From Pseudopedobacter alpinus (lineage in GTDB: Bacteria; Bacteroidota; Bacteroidia; Sphingobacteriales; Sphingobacteriaceae), in NCBI RefSeq assembly GCF_042684645.1, contig NZ_JBHULV010000051.1, forward strand, positions 62,001 to 126,000: 64,000 nt of DNA, in the 5' to 3' direction. How positions within the stretch are numbered: the stretch's first letter is position 1; each line of letters opens with the position of its first letter. The notes under the pieces were generated by a model. That model made no database searches. It was not told the DNA's origin and saw only the letters and a list, made by a program, of their open reading frames with translations. Positions 34,105 to 42,580 of the stretch are shown here, one piece after another. The translations under genes were made by a program, and so were the position numbers.

Positions 34105-35349
34105 TTATTTAGTCACGCTAGCCTCAATAACTGCTTTATAAGCAGGTTTAGGGTTCAAATCTCCATCAAACAAAAGTGCATCTTGCCCCCTACGCCATGA
34201 TCTGGTATCGCTTAAACCCCAAAAAGTTACGCGGTCTATTACGTCTGAATGACGCATAAAAATTTCGAACAGTTTTTTATATACATCAGCCTGTTTCTGG
34301 TAGTTTTCTGCAGGAATTTTTCTGTCGCCTTGATTTACACCCATAGCACCACTATTATCACCTGTTGCTGTAACGTCAAGTTCAGTAATAGAAACTTTAA
34401 GGCCAAGAGATGCATAATTTTCAATAGCTTTTTCAACATCTGCAAGGTTGGTATTTAGGTGCCAATGTCCTTGAATTCCCACACCTGAGATTGGCGCACC
34501 TTCGGCAATAAGTCGTTTTAGCAATAACATGGAACTAGCATGTTTACCTTTATTCTCCACTGCACCTTGCTCAATATTGTAATCGTTATAGTATAGCTGA
34601 GCTTTAGGATCGGCTTCATGTGCCCACTTAAAAGCCATCGTAATTACTTCGGGACCAACTGCTTTGTACCAACTAAAAGTCCGAAGATTCTCTGTTTTAC
34701 CATCGCCACCGTCCGCAATAGATTCATTAAAAACATCCCAGCCAACAAGACGTCCTTTGTATCTTCCCGCTACAGTCATAATATGATTTTTTAAACGTTC
34801 TAAAACAACTTCTTTACTTGCTTGAGGGCTTGTATCTACTCCGCCTCTATTACCTCCCCAATTTGATCTTGGCGGATTGCTTGTTGTTGTTGGTGGTGTT
34901 GTTGGTGGTGGTGGTGGTGGAATAGTCGGATTTGAAAACGATGTTTTTACATTAGCGTTTTCTCCGATAGATGCACTTTTTTCCTGAAAAAACCATCTTG
35001 GAGTTTGACCATGCCAAGCTAATGTGTGCCCCCAAACCTGTAAACCATTTTTCTCACACCAATCAACCATTGCATCTGTGCTTACAAAGTTATATTTACC
35101 CTCAGTAGGATGAACTGATTGAGGTTTCATAGAATTTTCTGGCGTAACGATATCATACTGGGTTTTAATACTAGACTGATAGGCCTCATTATTAATTCTT
35201 AAATCATCGGCACATCCTATCAAAAACTTTCCTGCAAATGCTTCTTTTAAAGTCATTTTTGATAAAGAATTATTACTTTCTTGAGCGAAACCGCTTGTGG
35301 CCAATACTCCAATAAATAAAAAGCTTGTAATCAATTTATTTTTAATCAT
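34105..35349 (-). CDS. GH10 endo-beta-1,4-xylanase with proline-rich insertion
   Basis: This 414-residue secreted endoxylanase has a signal peptide (to about GFAQE). All GH10 motifs are intact: ENSMKP, GHTLAWH, the acid/base Glu209 in GWDVFNES, YYNDYN, GIQGHW and the nucleophile Glu323 in ITELDV. Unusually, residues about 124-178, in the loop after beta-strand 3, hold a Pro/Thr run (PPPPPPTTPPTTT) and a Gly/Asn stretch. The other active GH10 here has only a short loop at that point. The run is encoded by a GGT/GTT-rich microsatellite near 34885-34920. It starts after an 850-bp intergenic region and probably has its own promoter. Confidence 0.93.
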   Translation of the reverse strand: MIKNKLITSFLFIGVLATSGFAQESNNSLSKMTLKEAFAGKFLIGCADDLRINNEAYQSSIKTQYDIVTPENSMKPQSVHPTEGKYNFVSTDAMVDWCEKNGLQVWGHTLAWHGQTPRWFFQEKSASIGENANVKTSFSNPTIPPPPPPTTPPTTTSNPPRSNWGGNRGGVDTSPQASKEVVLERLKNHIMTVAGRYKGRLVGWDVFNESIADGGDGKTENLRTFSWYKAVGPEVITMAFKWAHEADPKAQLYYNDYNIEQGAVENKGKHASSMLLLKRLIAEGAPISGVGIQGHWHLNTNLADVEKAIENYASLGLKVSITELDVTATGDNSGAMGVNQGDRKIPAENYQKQADVYKKLFEIFMRHSDVIDRVTFWGLSDTRSWRRGQDALLFDGDLNPKPAYKAVIEASVTK

Positions 35350-36110
35350 AATTTTATTGTTCTACTAATAATTTTTTATGGTTTGTTCAAAACAGTAATT
35401 CCTTTATTACTACAACTGAATATTAATTTTTGTATAATACCTTTAATTTCAATGCTAATTTTTAAAATATGCAATAGAGACCTCGTTACTTATATCTTAA
35501 ATAACTTATCACCATTAGTTCAATAGATTTGGCTCATTTAATCCTCAATATTCATTTTAAACAAACCAATATGATGGTAGTTTCACTTTAACCAATGAAG
35601 CATTTTGAATAATTATGAACACCTCTATTCCATTATCCGTTATTTGTTATCACGTGAACCACAACTTCAATTTTACTAGATTTCCATTTCGACGACTTGT
35701 ATAGTATTTTTCAAATAATTGTTTACGAGAAGTACCCAGCTCTGTATGAAAATTGAAGCCTAATTACTCTAATAATCAATTGAAGGTTAATGTTTAATTT
35801 TTAAAATTGGTTACTCTACGAAAGTACGTTCAGGCGTGTAAACAGAAAAGCAACTTTGTGCAATTTTACGAGACAAATGTTCATTCTGATAATAAAATTA
35901 GTTATGCGGTAAAATAGAGGGTAAAAACAAACCTAAACAACTCAAAAGTTATAATTAAATGATTGTGTTTGGTTTGCAATTAATAGCTCTACCTAAAAAT
36001 TTCGATTTCAAATAAAGTATTGGTTATTTATAAAAACAAGATTTAAGCTTGATGTAATTACCGAGAAGCAAACTAAGCGAAAGAAAGAAAAATCTAAATA
36101 TTTCACTAAT
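35350..36110. other. Long non-coding gap upstream of the GH10 xylanase
   Basis: No convincing gene is present on either strand in these 760 bp. The region must hold the promoter of the minus-strand xylanase. A minus-strand TAGGTTTG (35936-35929) matches the -7 box but lies about 580 bp from the gene and lacks a -33 element. The 16-mer attcattttaaacaaa at 35550-35565 recurs upstream of the other GH10/GH43 pair at 58465-58480. Confidence 0.5.
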
Positions 36111-36147
36111 AAAAATCGGCTAGAAAAATTTCCTAACCGATTTTTTT
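36111..36147 (-). terminator. Terminator after the GH30 gene
   Basis: The stem aaaaatcggctag pairs with ctaaccgattttt with one mismatch. It lies about 55 bp past the GH30 stop. The A run on the plus strand becomes a T run for minus-strand transcription, and the hairpin could work in both directions. Confidence 0.75.
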
Positions 36148-36201
36148 ATGGAATTTAATTATATAAGTTTTTTAACCCAACAATTGATCTTTTTGTATAG
36201 C

Positions 36202-37731
36202 TTACTTGTTTAACTTAATAGAAACTACAGTTTTTGCAGGTAAACTTATCATCACCGATTTTTTATCTGCACCGATATCAACATTTGTTGGTTCCATGTT
36301 TTGTGTTTCTGAAGTAATTACGCCTTCACCGCTTTTAACTGCTGTGGTCAAATTAATTTTAACAGAAGGAACCGCTGAAGTTCCGTTGTTAACAAATACT
36401 AATGTAATATCATTTTGACCGCTGTAAGCAGTTATATTAACGTTAGCATTATTAGCGATTTTACCAATTTGTATCCTTTTTCGGCCGGTTGCGTATTTGG
36501 CATAATGAGAAAGTACATACCCTCTTTTCAAAATTTCACCCATTGTTGTTCCCTTTTCGCCATCTCCTAACATGCTATAATAACGTTTTAAATACCACCA
36601 GAAATATGCATTAAAATTGCTCTCCATACAGTCATTCAATTCTTTTGCAAATACCAACGCTTGTGGCCAGCCCATACCACTGTTTACTTCGTTCAACAGG
36701 TGTTCTGTCATCCAAATCTCTTTACCTTTTTGTCTGGCTAATGGATAATCCAGTAAACCACCACCATATAAATGCCCTCCTGCTATGTCTAAATTATTTA
36801 CAGCAATAGGATCATTTAAAACTGGATCTGTGTACATTTTCTTGAAATTTACTGCTTCTGCAGCAACAACTTTAGCATTAATATTACCTGCGTAATTTTT
36901 TATAAAATCTAAAATCTGTTCGGGTGACCATTCGCAACCATCGTATTCCGGACTCCAGTCTGGTTCATTCTGGATGGATATTGCTTCAATAATAATTCCC
37001 TTATCTTTCATAAAAGCGATAAAATCATTTAAATGCTGTACGTAATCTCCGTATTTAGTAGGAAGCAAATATCCATGGAGATTGCTGTTGCTGCTTTTCA
37101 TCTCAGATGGAGGTGTCCAAGGGCTAGCTAAGATTCTTGCTCCTAAAGATTGTGCTTTAAGTATGCTCGCTACATCAGTTCCCCAATCAGCCTTTTTTGG
37201 GTAAATCATAACTCGCATCATATTGTATCCTAAGCCATTTGAAGAATACATCTTTTCTACATCTTCTACAGTAATTTTAGGCCCCCAACTGGTGTTCATC
37301 CCACCAAAACCTGTTATATTTTGATACTGGATAGATGCGTCTAATGTAAGTTCTACAGGAAGCGGAGCACTTTGAGTGACTGTTAACACTGTCTTTTCAC
37401 CAGTAGTTTTGTTGGTAAGTGTTATATCCTGCTTCCTTTCCATAGAAGTAGGGTTGTCTGTATAGTTAAAACTAACTCTGGTAGCACTGGTGTGATTTAA
37501 ACTTCCACCTTTTAAAAAGGTAAAGCCAGAAATAAATCCATTAACATCGGTTGAGATTTCCCATTCAGCAAACTCCCATTTTATAGTAAATTCCGCTTTT
37601 CCAGATGAATTTGGAATTGTTAACACATCTACATTAAAGCCGGAAGAAGCGTCTTTAGCTATATTTTTATCTTTTTTACATCCTGTAAAAAGAATGATTA
37701 AGACTAAAAATGAGTAAAGTTTATTTTTCAT
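36202..37731 (-). CDS. GH30 endo-xylanase-type lipoprotein with BACON-like domain
   Basis: This 509-residue lipoprotein has the lipobox LFTGC (Cys18). A BACON-like Ig module occupies about residues 30-122, ending in TLTNKTTGEKTVLTVTQSA. The GH30 barrel and side beta-domain follow. The acid is Glu256 in SIQNEPDWSPEYDGC and the nucleophile Glu343 in IWMTEHL. The QNEPDW and YDGC pattern, with Arg383 in WWYLKRYYSMLGDG, resembles subfamily 8 glucuronoxylanases, which cut xylan near methylglucuronic acid. It would act at the cell surface. A terminator on each side indicates a separate transcript. Confidence 0.88.
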   Translation of the reverse strand: MKNKLYSFLVLIILFTGCKKDKNIAKDASSGFNVDVLTIPNSSGKAEFTIKWEFAEWEISTDVNGFISGFTFLKGGSLNHTSATRVSFNYTDNPTSMERKQDITLTNKTTGEKTVLTVTQSAPLPVELTLDASIQYQNITGFGGMNTSWGPKITVEDVEKMYSSNGLGYNMMRVMIYPKKADWGTDVASILKAQSLGARILASPWTPPSEMKSSNSNLHGYLLPTKYGDYVQHLNDFIAFMKDKGIIIEAISIQNEPDWSPEYDGCEWSPEQILDFIKNYAGNINAKVVAAEAVNFKKMYTDPVLNDPIAVNNLDIAGGHLYGGGLLDYPLARQKGKEIWMTEHLLNEVNSGMGWPQALVFAKELNDCMESNFNAYFWWYLKRYYSMLGDGEKGTTMGEILKRGYVLSHYAKYATGRKRIQIGKIANNANVNITAYSGQNDITLVFVNNGTSAVPSVKINLTTAVKSGEGVITSETQNMEPTNVDIGADKKSVMISLPAKTVVSIKLNK

Positions 37732-37815
37732 AAATTTTTTATTTTAATGTTAAACACGGATAGCACTTTCCCATCACATAGAAATGGCCAATAGAACAGA
37801 AGATTTTTAGGTAAA

Positions 37816-37854
37816 ATCCCAATATGTTATTGATTTATAATAATATATTGGGAT
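37816..37854. promoter_or_regulatory. Perfect 10-bp inverted repeat upstream of the GH30 gene
   Basis: atcccaatat (37816-37825) and its exact complement atattgggat (37845-37854) are separated by 19 bp. The dyad lies 85 bp before the GH30 start, within the 200-bp leader region after the preceding terminator. It could be an operator or an RNA hairpin; no T run follows it. Confidence 0.45.
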
Positions 37855-37930
37855 ATTTTCAATCAGCATCAAAACGAGATGACTTTAATGATTATAGGTT
37901 AGTAATAGCGCTTAATTACAGAAACTTTGG

Positions 37931-37967
37931 AAAAAAATACCAGGAGATTAGACAACCTCCCGGTATT
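37931..37967 (-). terminator. Terminator of the susCDCD operon
   Basis: A strong hairpin pairs aataccaggag with ctcccggtatt (one mismatch) at 37936-37967. On the minus strand it is followed by TTTTTTT. It sits 33 bp past the stop of the GH10-like gene and closes the six-gene core operon. Confidence 0.85.
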
Positions 37968-38000
37968 CACTACTTAAACCAAACTGTACTAAATTTATTT

Positions 38001-39740
38001 CTATTTTCCTTGTAATGCTTCTAACACGCCTAGGTATGCAGGTTTACGTTGTATACCCACATTAACAGTGCTTCCACTTTTTACATTTGTCCAAAGACCA
38101 ACTGGCTCATTGCCTCTCCAGCTATCACCACTAGCTCTATCGATAGCGCTTTTAAATGTAATACCTGCTCTTTGAGCTGCAGGAATTTTAGTAAAGTATG
38201 CTTTCACAAACCATTTGTACATTTCTGCTTGTTGTTGGTATAACGCTGGAGTCGCATTTGGAGTAGTGCCGCCAGTGCCGATATCTAAAGCTCTTATTTT
38301 GATGAGCTTTCCACTAGTTGCTAATGACTGAAGCATTGCTTCAATTTTACCTTTATCTGCATCAATATTTAAGGCTAATTCTGTTGCAATTCCATCAACC
38401 TGACCGCCTTTTCCGGCAGTGTAAGTAATAAAATCTTTTAATCCTTGGATTTTTGCTGGATTATCTACTAAATTAGTTTCAGTAAAAAATATTTTATCAG
38501 TTGGATTAGCATATTGTTTTAACATACCTATTGCAACTGCTGCATAATCTTTACCCAAATAATCTTGCCAGTAGAAAACGTTAGCAGGTTTTGGATTAAT
38601 TGAAACTCCACTTCTAAGATTAGCAGGGGTAGTTTCATCCATAGGTTGATAAACAACACCCCAAGATTGAACTTTATCTTTACCTGCCTCACCAACAGCC
38701 TTAATCCACTTACGCAATTCTGCTGTGATAATTGTTCTTTTCTCCTCTGGCGTTTTTACTATAGGTGGTGCTAGTATTACCCCTTTCAAAGTTAAATTAT
38801 CCAATAAATAGTCAGGAGCTCCGGTATTAGAGCCAATGGTTACGTAAAAAGTGGTTAATGCCTTTTCCGCTGTGGTCAAATTTAAATTTGAAAGTGACAA
38901 ATTGATTGTCCCTCTGCCCCAAACATTATCAGCTACACCAAATGATGAGGGACCACCGTATCCTTTAATGTTAGCAGGAGTACCCAGTTGAGTTGATATC
39001 CCTAACTGCATTCCACCACCGAATAATCCACAACAACCAGCTCCTTTAAAATCAATAGAAACTGAACTGTATTGACCCAATGTACGGCCTACTGGCAATG
39101 TTACTAATATTTGAGGATAATTATTACCTCCAGTATTTCTTAATATACGCAAAGCGTTGCCACTTCTACCATCAGGATCTGCCACAACAGTTGCTCTTAT
39201 TGCGGCACTGGTAGTTGGATAAACTTTTCCAAGAGCGTCAGTGTTAAAATCCGCTACAACATCATTAAGTATTTGTCCTGGGACCGGAATATCAGCTATC
39301 AGACTATTCAAATACGCAGCTTGTTGCTTTTCATGCCAAACTAAATTTCCAGCATAAGCACCCATGCCTACTGCTTTGTTGGTATCTAAAGCAAGAGGAA
39401 GATTACCCAAAGCCACAACGCCATCAGTCCCAACAAAGTCCATGTGGTTAATGCTGAGGGCAGCTTGATCAAAATGAGTTTGCATCAAACGATAGAATAC
39501 ACCATTGTTAATGATGTCATTTATCGTAAGTTCAACTCCAAGCTTAAAATTTGGTTGGCTAGCATTATCTACAGCTGTTTTAAGCTTAACGTAACCGTCA
39601 AGTACTTCCTGATCTATGATGCTTTGCGGTTTATCTACCACAATATCATTGGTTTCAAACTCTGTACAAGCAGAGAGCAGAGAAGATATCATGACACAAG
39701 CCATGATACCTCTATTTATTTTTCTATTGATTTTCATCAT
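38001..39740 (-). CDS. GH10-like lipoprotein with inserted CBM-like domain, catalytic residues missing
   Basis: This 579-residue lipoprotein (lipobox LLSAC, Cys25) has a GH10 barrel split by an insertion. Residues about 55-150 and 330-579 are barrel; 165-325 form a CBM-like beta-sandwich ending DYLLDNLTLKGV, the layout of xylanases coupled to susCD genes. By comparison with the two intact GH10s here, WDVVNE is WGVVYQ (Gln365 for the acid/base Glu), ITELD is KIRALD (Ala484 for the nucleophile), GHTLVWH is AGNLVWH, and QGHW is lost. The protein is therefore probably a surface xylan-binding protein rather than an enzyme. It is the last gene of the core operon. I align by eye, so an unusual relocated active site is not excluded. 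Confidence 0.85.
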   Translation of the reverse strand: MMKINRKINRGIMACVMISSLLSACTEFETNDIVVDKPQSIIDQEVLDGYVKLKTAVDNASQPNFKLGVELTINDIINNGVFYRLMQTHFDQAALSINHMDFVGTDGVVALGNLPLALDTNKAVGMGAYAGNLVWHEKQQAAYLNSLIADIPVPGQILNDVVADFNTDALGKVYPTTSAAIRATVVADPDGRSGNALRILRNTGGNNYPQILVTLPVGRTLGQYSSVSIDFKGAGCCGLFGGGMQLGISTQLGTPANIKGYGGPSSFGVADNVWGRGTINLSLSNLNLTTAEKALTTFYVTIGSNTGAPDYLLDNLTLKGVILAPPIVKTPEEKRTIITAELRKWIKAVGEAGKDKVQSWGVVYQPMDETTPANLRSGVSINPKPANVFYWQDYLGKDYAAVAIGMLKQYANPTDKIFFTETNLVDNPAKIQGLKDFITYTAGKGGQVDGIATELALNIDADKGKIEAMLQSLATSGKLIKIRALDIGTGGTTPNATPALYQQQAEMYKWFVKAYFTKIPAAQRAGITFKSAIDRASGDSWRGNEPVGLWTNVKSGSTVNVGIQRKPAYLGVLEALQGK

Positions 39741-39755
39741 TATTTATTTAAGTAA

Positions 39756-40772
39756 TTATTGAGGTACAGGAGTAAACACTTCATAATTTACAGCTCTATC
39801 ACGCATTACCAAAGTATCTTTAGTTGCAATAGAACCACTTATATTTGCGGTATTTGTTCCGGAACCTACCGTAACTCCGGCATAAGTTATCTGATAATCT
39901 AGGTAAAGTGCGTCGCGGTCTTTGTTACCCCAACTCTTTTTTTCTCCTTTTTTCACAAAAGATCCTGTTCCAGTAGCAGTAAAATTAGCGGTGGTTGTGG
40001 TGATTATACACTTACCATCGCTGTCAAAACTTAGCAACAGTGTGCATGAAAACAACCTTCCTTGAGCATCTCTAAACTCAACCGGAAATTCTGTTTGGTT
40101 AAGCGACTTGGTATTCAATTTGTTTACCTGATCACTCTCTACATAAACAGCATGTCTTTTTACGTTGCGGCTTGTTGCACCACTAGTCATTACATCTAAA
40201 CCTCTCCGCAAATAAAACCCATGCCATGGATTGATAAACTTTATTGCATAAAAAACAAAATCTTTACCTGCTAAAATTGAGTCAACATTTTGTACACTTC
40301 TCATTTTTAAAGGAAGAACGTATGTGTTTCTTATTGAAAGTGGATCTGCAAAGAACGCATCTGTAAGTTGTACCAGTACCCCACCATTAATATTGCTTTG
40401 AGCAATATTAATTTGATTGGAAGCTAAGCTGTAATAATTTGTTGGCATTAAAACAATATTGCCGCCATTAGCAAATTTCAAGTTGCTTAAAGATGGAGCA
40501 TCAACATCAAAATTTATAATAACATTGTTTTTATTATCTCTTGTACCACCTAACGTAGCCTTTATCTCTACTTTCCGCTCATTATCTAATGTGTTATTAA
40601 CTGTTAAATCCTCTCCTAGTACAATGGTACGTACTGGATATTGATAAGGAAAATATACAGTTTGGTAGTCAAAGTCGGGATGATCAATATCATTGTTTTT
40701 TAAACACCCTGTAACAGTGGCCAAGACAACCGCTAAACCTATAAATATTCTATATTTTTTCATTTTCATCAT
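39756..40772 (-). CDS. DUF1735/DUF5627-type surface lipoprotein (XusE-like)
   Basis: This 338-residue lipoprotein has the lipobox TVTGC (Cys23). The N-terminal half, with YQTVYFPYQYPVRTIVLGED, VQLTDAFFADPL and RNTYVLPLKM, is the DUF1735 (BT_3987-like) domain. The C-terminal half, with HAVYVESDQVNKL and DALYLDYQITYAG, fits DUF5627. Such proteins follow the second susD in xylan loci; XusE of Prevotella is the comparison. The likely role is surface xylan binding. It lies 25 bp after susD and 15 bp before the GH10-like gene. Confidence 0.85.
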   Translation of the reverse strand: MMKMKKYRIFIGLAVVLATVTGCLKNNDIDHPDFDYQTVYFPYQYPVRTIVLGEDLTVNNTLDNERKVEIKATLGGTRDNKNNVIINFDVDAPSLSNLKFANGGNIVLMPTNYYSLASNQINIAQSNINGGVLVQLTDAFFADPLSIRNTYVLPLKMRSVQNVDSILAGKDFVFYAIKFINPWHGFYLRRGLDVMTSGATSRNVKRHAVYVESDQVNKLNTKSLNQTEFPVEFRDAQGRLFSCTLLLSFDSDGKCIITTTTANFTATGTGSFVKKGEKKSWGNKDRDALYLDYQITYAGVTVGSGTNTANISGSIATKDTLVMRDRAVNYEVFTPVPQ

Positions 40773-40797
40773 TAATTTTAAATTAATACATGGTGTA

Positions 40798-42570
40798 TTA
40801 CCAGTTTGCGTTTTGAACTAGTTTGTTATATTTTAAAACCTCAGAATTTGGTATTGGCCCGTAATACATGTGATCTTGATACGATCTAGTTTCTACAGTG
40901 ATTGGTGTATAAACAGTACCGTTTACATCCATACCTCTAGCAGTTTCGTTCAAGTTCTCTTTCCAACGTCTAAGATCCCAAAAACGGAAACCTTCAAAAC
41001 ACAATTCTAACCTTCTTTCATTTTTGATTAGCTCTCCCATCTTAATCTTATCTGCAGCACATTCCTCTAAATAAGCATGATTATTAGTAGTACCTACACC
41101 TGCTCTCGTACGGATGGCTTTGATTACATCATACGCTGAAAAACTATTTGGACCTGTACCTTTTGGTCCCCAAGCTTCATTTGCAGCTTCTGCATAAGCC
41201 AAATACATTTCTGTGTAACGGATACGTGGAGTGTAACGGTTTCTTCCTAATACAGCTCCAGGGGTTAAACTTACGTCCCAACGTAAAAGCTTTCTCATGT
41301 AGTAGCCTGTACGTGTGGAATTTGTTCTCACGTTTATCCCATCAATAGAACCAGATTGACTTCCTGTTCTAAAATTAGCAAGATCTGGGTGCCCATTGTA
41401 CATGATATAGCTTCTAAGCCTTGGATCTCTCCCTGAGTAAGGGTTGTCTATATTAAAAGCAGCGTTAGAATTATTAATAGGATACCCATTTGCCATTGGA
41501 AATGATTCTACTAAATTTTGTGTAGGATTAATTAAACCATTTCCGAATAAGCTTGGAGGAAAATTTTGAAGTTCCCTATCGCTATTGTTTGTCTGGCGAT
41601 TCTCCCTCCAAATAATTTCAGATGGATTTATACCTTCTGAAATACCGTCAATATCTGTTCGGTTGTCATAAAATGTATGTCCACCGGCAGGTAAAGCATT
41701 TGCACCACCTTTATACCTAATAACTGCTGCTGCTGCATTTGCTGCCTGCTCCCATGTTGCAGTATTGGTTGGACTCTGAAAAGCCTTGCTAGCAGCAAGC
41801 AAAGCAGTTCTTGCCCTAAAAGATTTCGCAATTAGTCCGTTAAATAATTGTCTGTGTAATTGGCCCATTGCCCTATTATAAACTGCAGGGTTTTGAGTAA
41901 TAGTTGCAAACTGGGCTGGAATTTGACTGGCATTGGCTATATCTACATATTCCATAGGCAAATAGAATTCTGCACTATCAAGGTCTAAATATATCTGTTT
42001 TACACAGGCATCAAAAGTAGCCCTTGGCTGGTTAAAATCTGCTGAACTAACCTCTAAAAATTTTGTAACAATAGGCACACCCATTAACTGCCCATCTGGG
42101 GTAAAGCCCGCATGGTTACGCAACAAAAAATACAAATAAAGTCCACGTAAGCCAAACGCCTCGCCTCTCATTCTTAAGTTGAATAATTTGCTTACCTCAT
42201 CATCATTTGCCCATTTTACCTTATTAGATTCTTCTAAAAACTGATTAATGTACATTAAAGCAGAGTAGGATTGATTCCACACGCTAAAGGCGCCGTTTGA
42301 TGGTGTCCAAGAGCCAGTGGCAATCTGTGTAAAGCCATCATTAACATTACTAGAGACAGCTTCATCAGTTGCTACGCTACTGTTATTATAATAACCTGGA
42401 ATTACACGATATGCTGTAGTAACAAAGCCTTGTGCATAGCCTGGATCGGTATACATTTGTTCAACAGTTTTCAAATTTTCGGGATCTGCGTCTAAAAATT
42501 TCTTACAACCCGTAAAGGTTAGTACAATCAACCCTAAAATTAATAGCTTTATTTTCATGATTTCTTTCAT
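40798..42570 (-). CDS. SusD/RagB-family outer-membrane lipoprotein (XusD-like)
   Basis: This 590-residue lipoprotein has the lipobox TFTGC just before KKFLDADPEN, the standard SusD beginning. The helical TPR-like SusD core is recognisable from FGLRGLYLYFLLRNHAG and the C-terminal motif MGELIKNERRLELCFEGFRFWDLRRWKEN. It should cap the SusC transporter encoded 10 bp upstream and bind xylo-oligosaccharides. It is the fourth gene of the core operon. Ligand specificity is inferred from the surrounding xylanases. Confidence 0.94.
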   Translation of the reverse strand: MKEIMKIKLLILGLIVLTFTGCKKFLDADPENLKTVEQMYTDPGYAQGFVTTAYRVIPGYYNNSSVATDEAVSSNVNDGFTQIATGSWTPSNGAFSVWNQSYSALMYINQFLEESNKVKWANDDEVSKLFNLRMRGEAFGLRGLYLYFLLRNHAGFTPDGQLMGVPIVTKFLEVSSADFNQPRATFDACVKQIYLDLDSAEFYLPMEYVDIANASQIPAQFATITQNPAVYNRAMGQLHRQLFNGLIAKSFRARTALLAASKAFQSPTNTATWEQAANAAAAVIRYKGGANALPAGGHTFYDNRTDIDGISEGINPSEIIWRENRQTNNSDRELQNFPPSLFGNGLINPTQNLVESFPMANGYPINNSNAAFNIDNPYSGRDPRLRSYIMYNGHPDLANFRTGSQSGSIDGINVRTNSTRTGYYMRKLLRWDVSLTPGAVLGRNRYTPRIRYTEMYLAYAEAANEAWGPKGTGPNSFSAYDVIKAIRTRAGVGTTNNHAYLEECAADKIKMGELIKNERRLELCFEGFRFWDLRRWKENLNETARGMDVNGTVYTPITVETRSYQDHMYYGPIPNSEVLKYNKLVQNANW

Positions 42571-42580
42571 TTTTTATCAG

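Noticed and set aside
34885..34925. GGT/GTT-rich run as a phase-variation switch
   Set aside because: The unit is three bases, so slippage would change length and not frame; on/off switching is not expected.
37824..38015. 63-residue plus-strand frame in the gap before the GH30 gene
   Set aside because: It spans an inverted repeat and a strong terminator and shows no signal or family feature, so it is most likely chance.
38001..39740. Calling the GH10-like gene a pseudogene
   Set aside because: The frame, lipobox, inserted domain and operon spacing are intact; only active-site residues differ, which fits repurposing better than decay.
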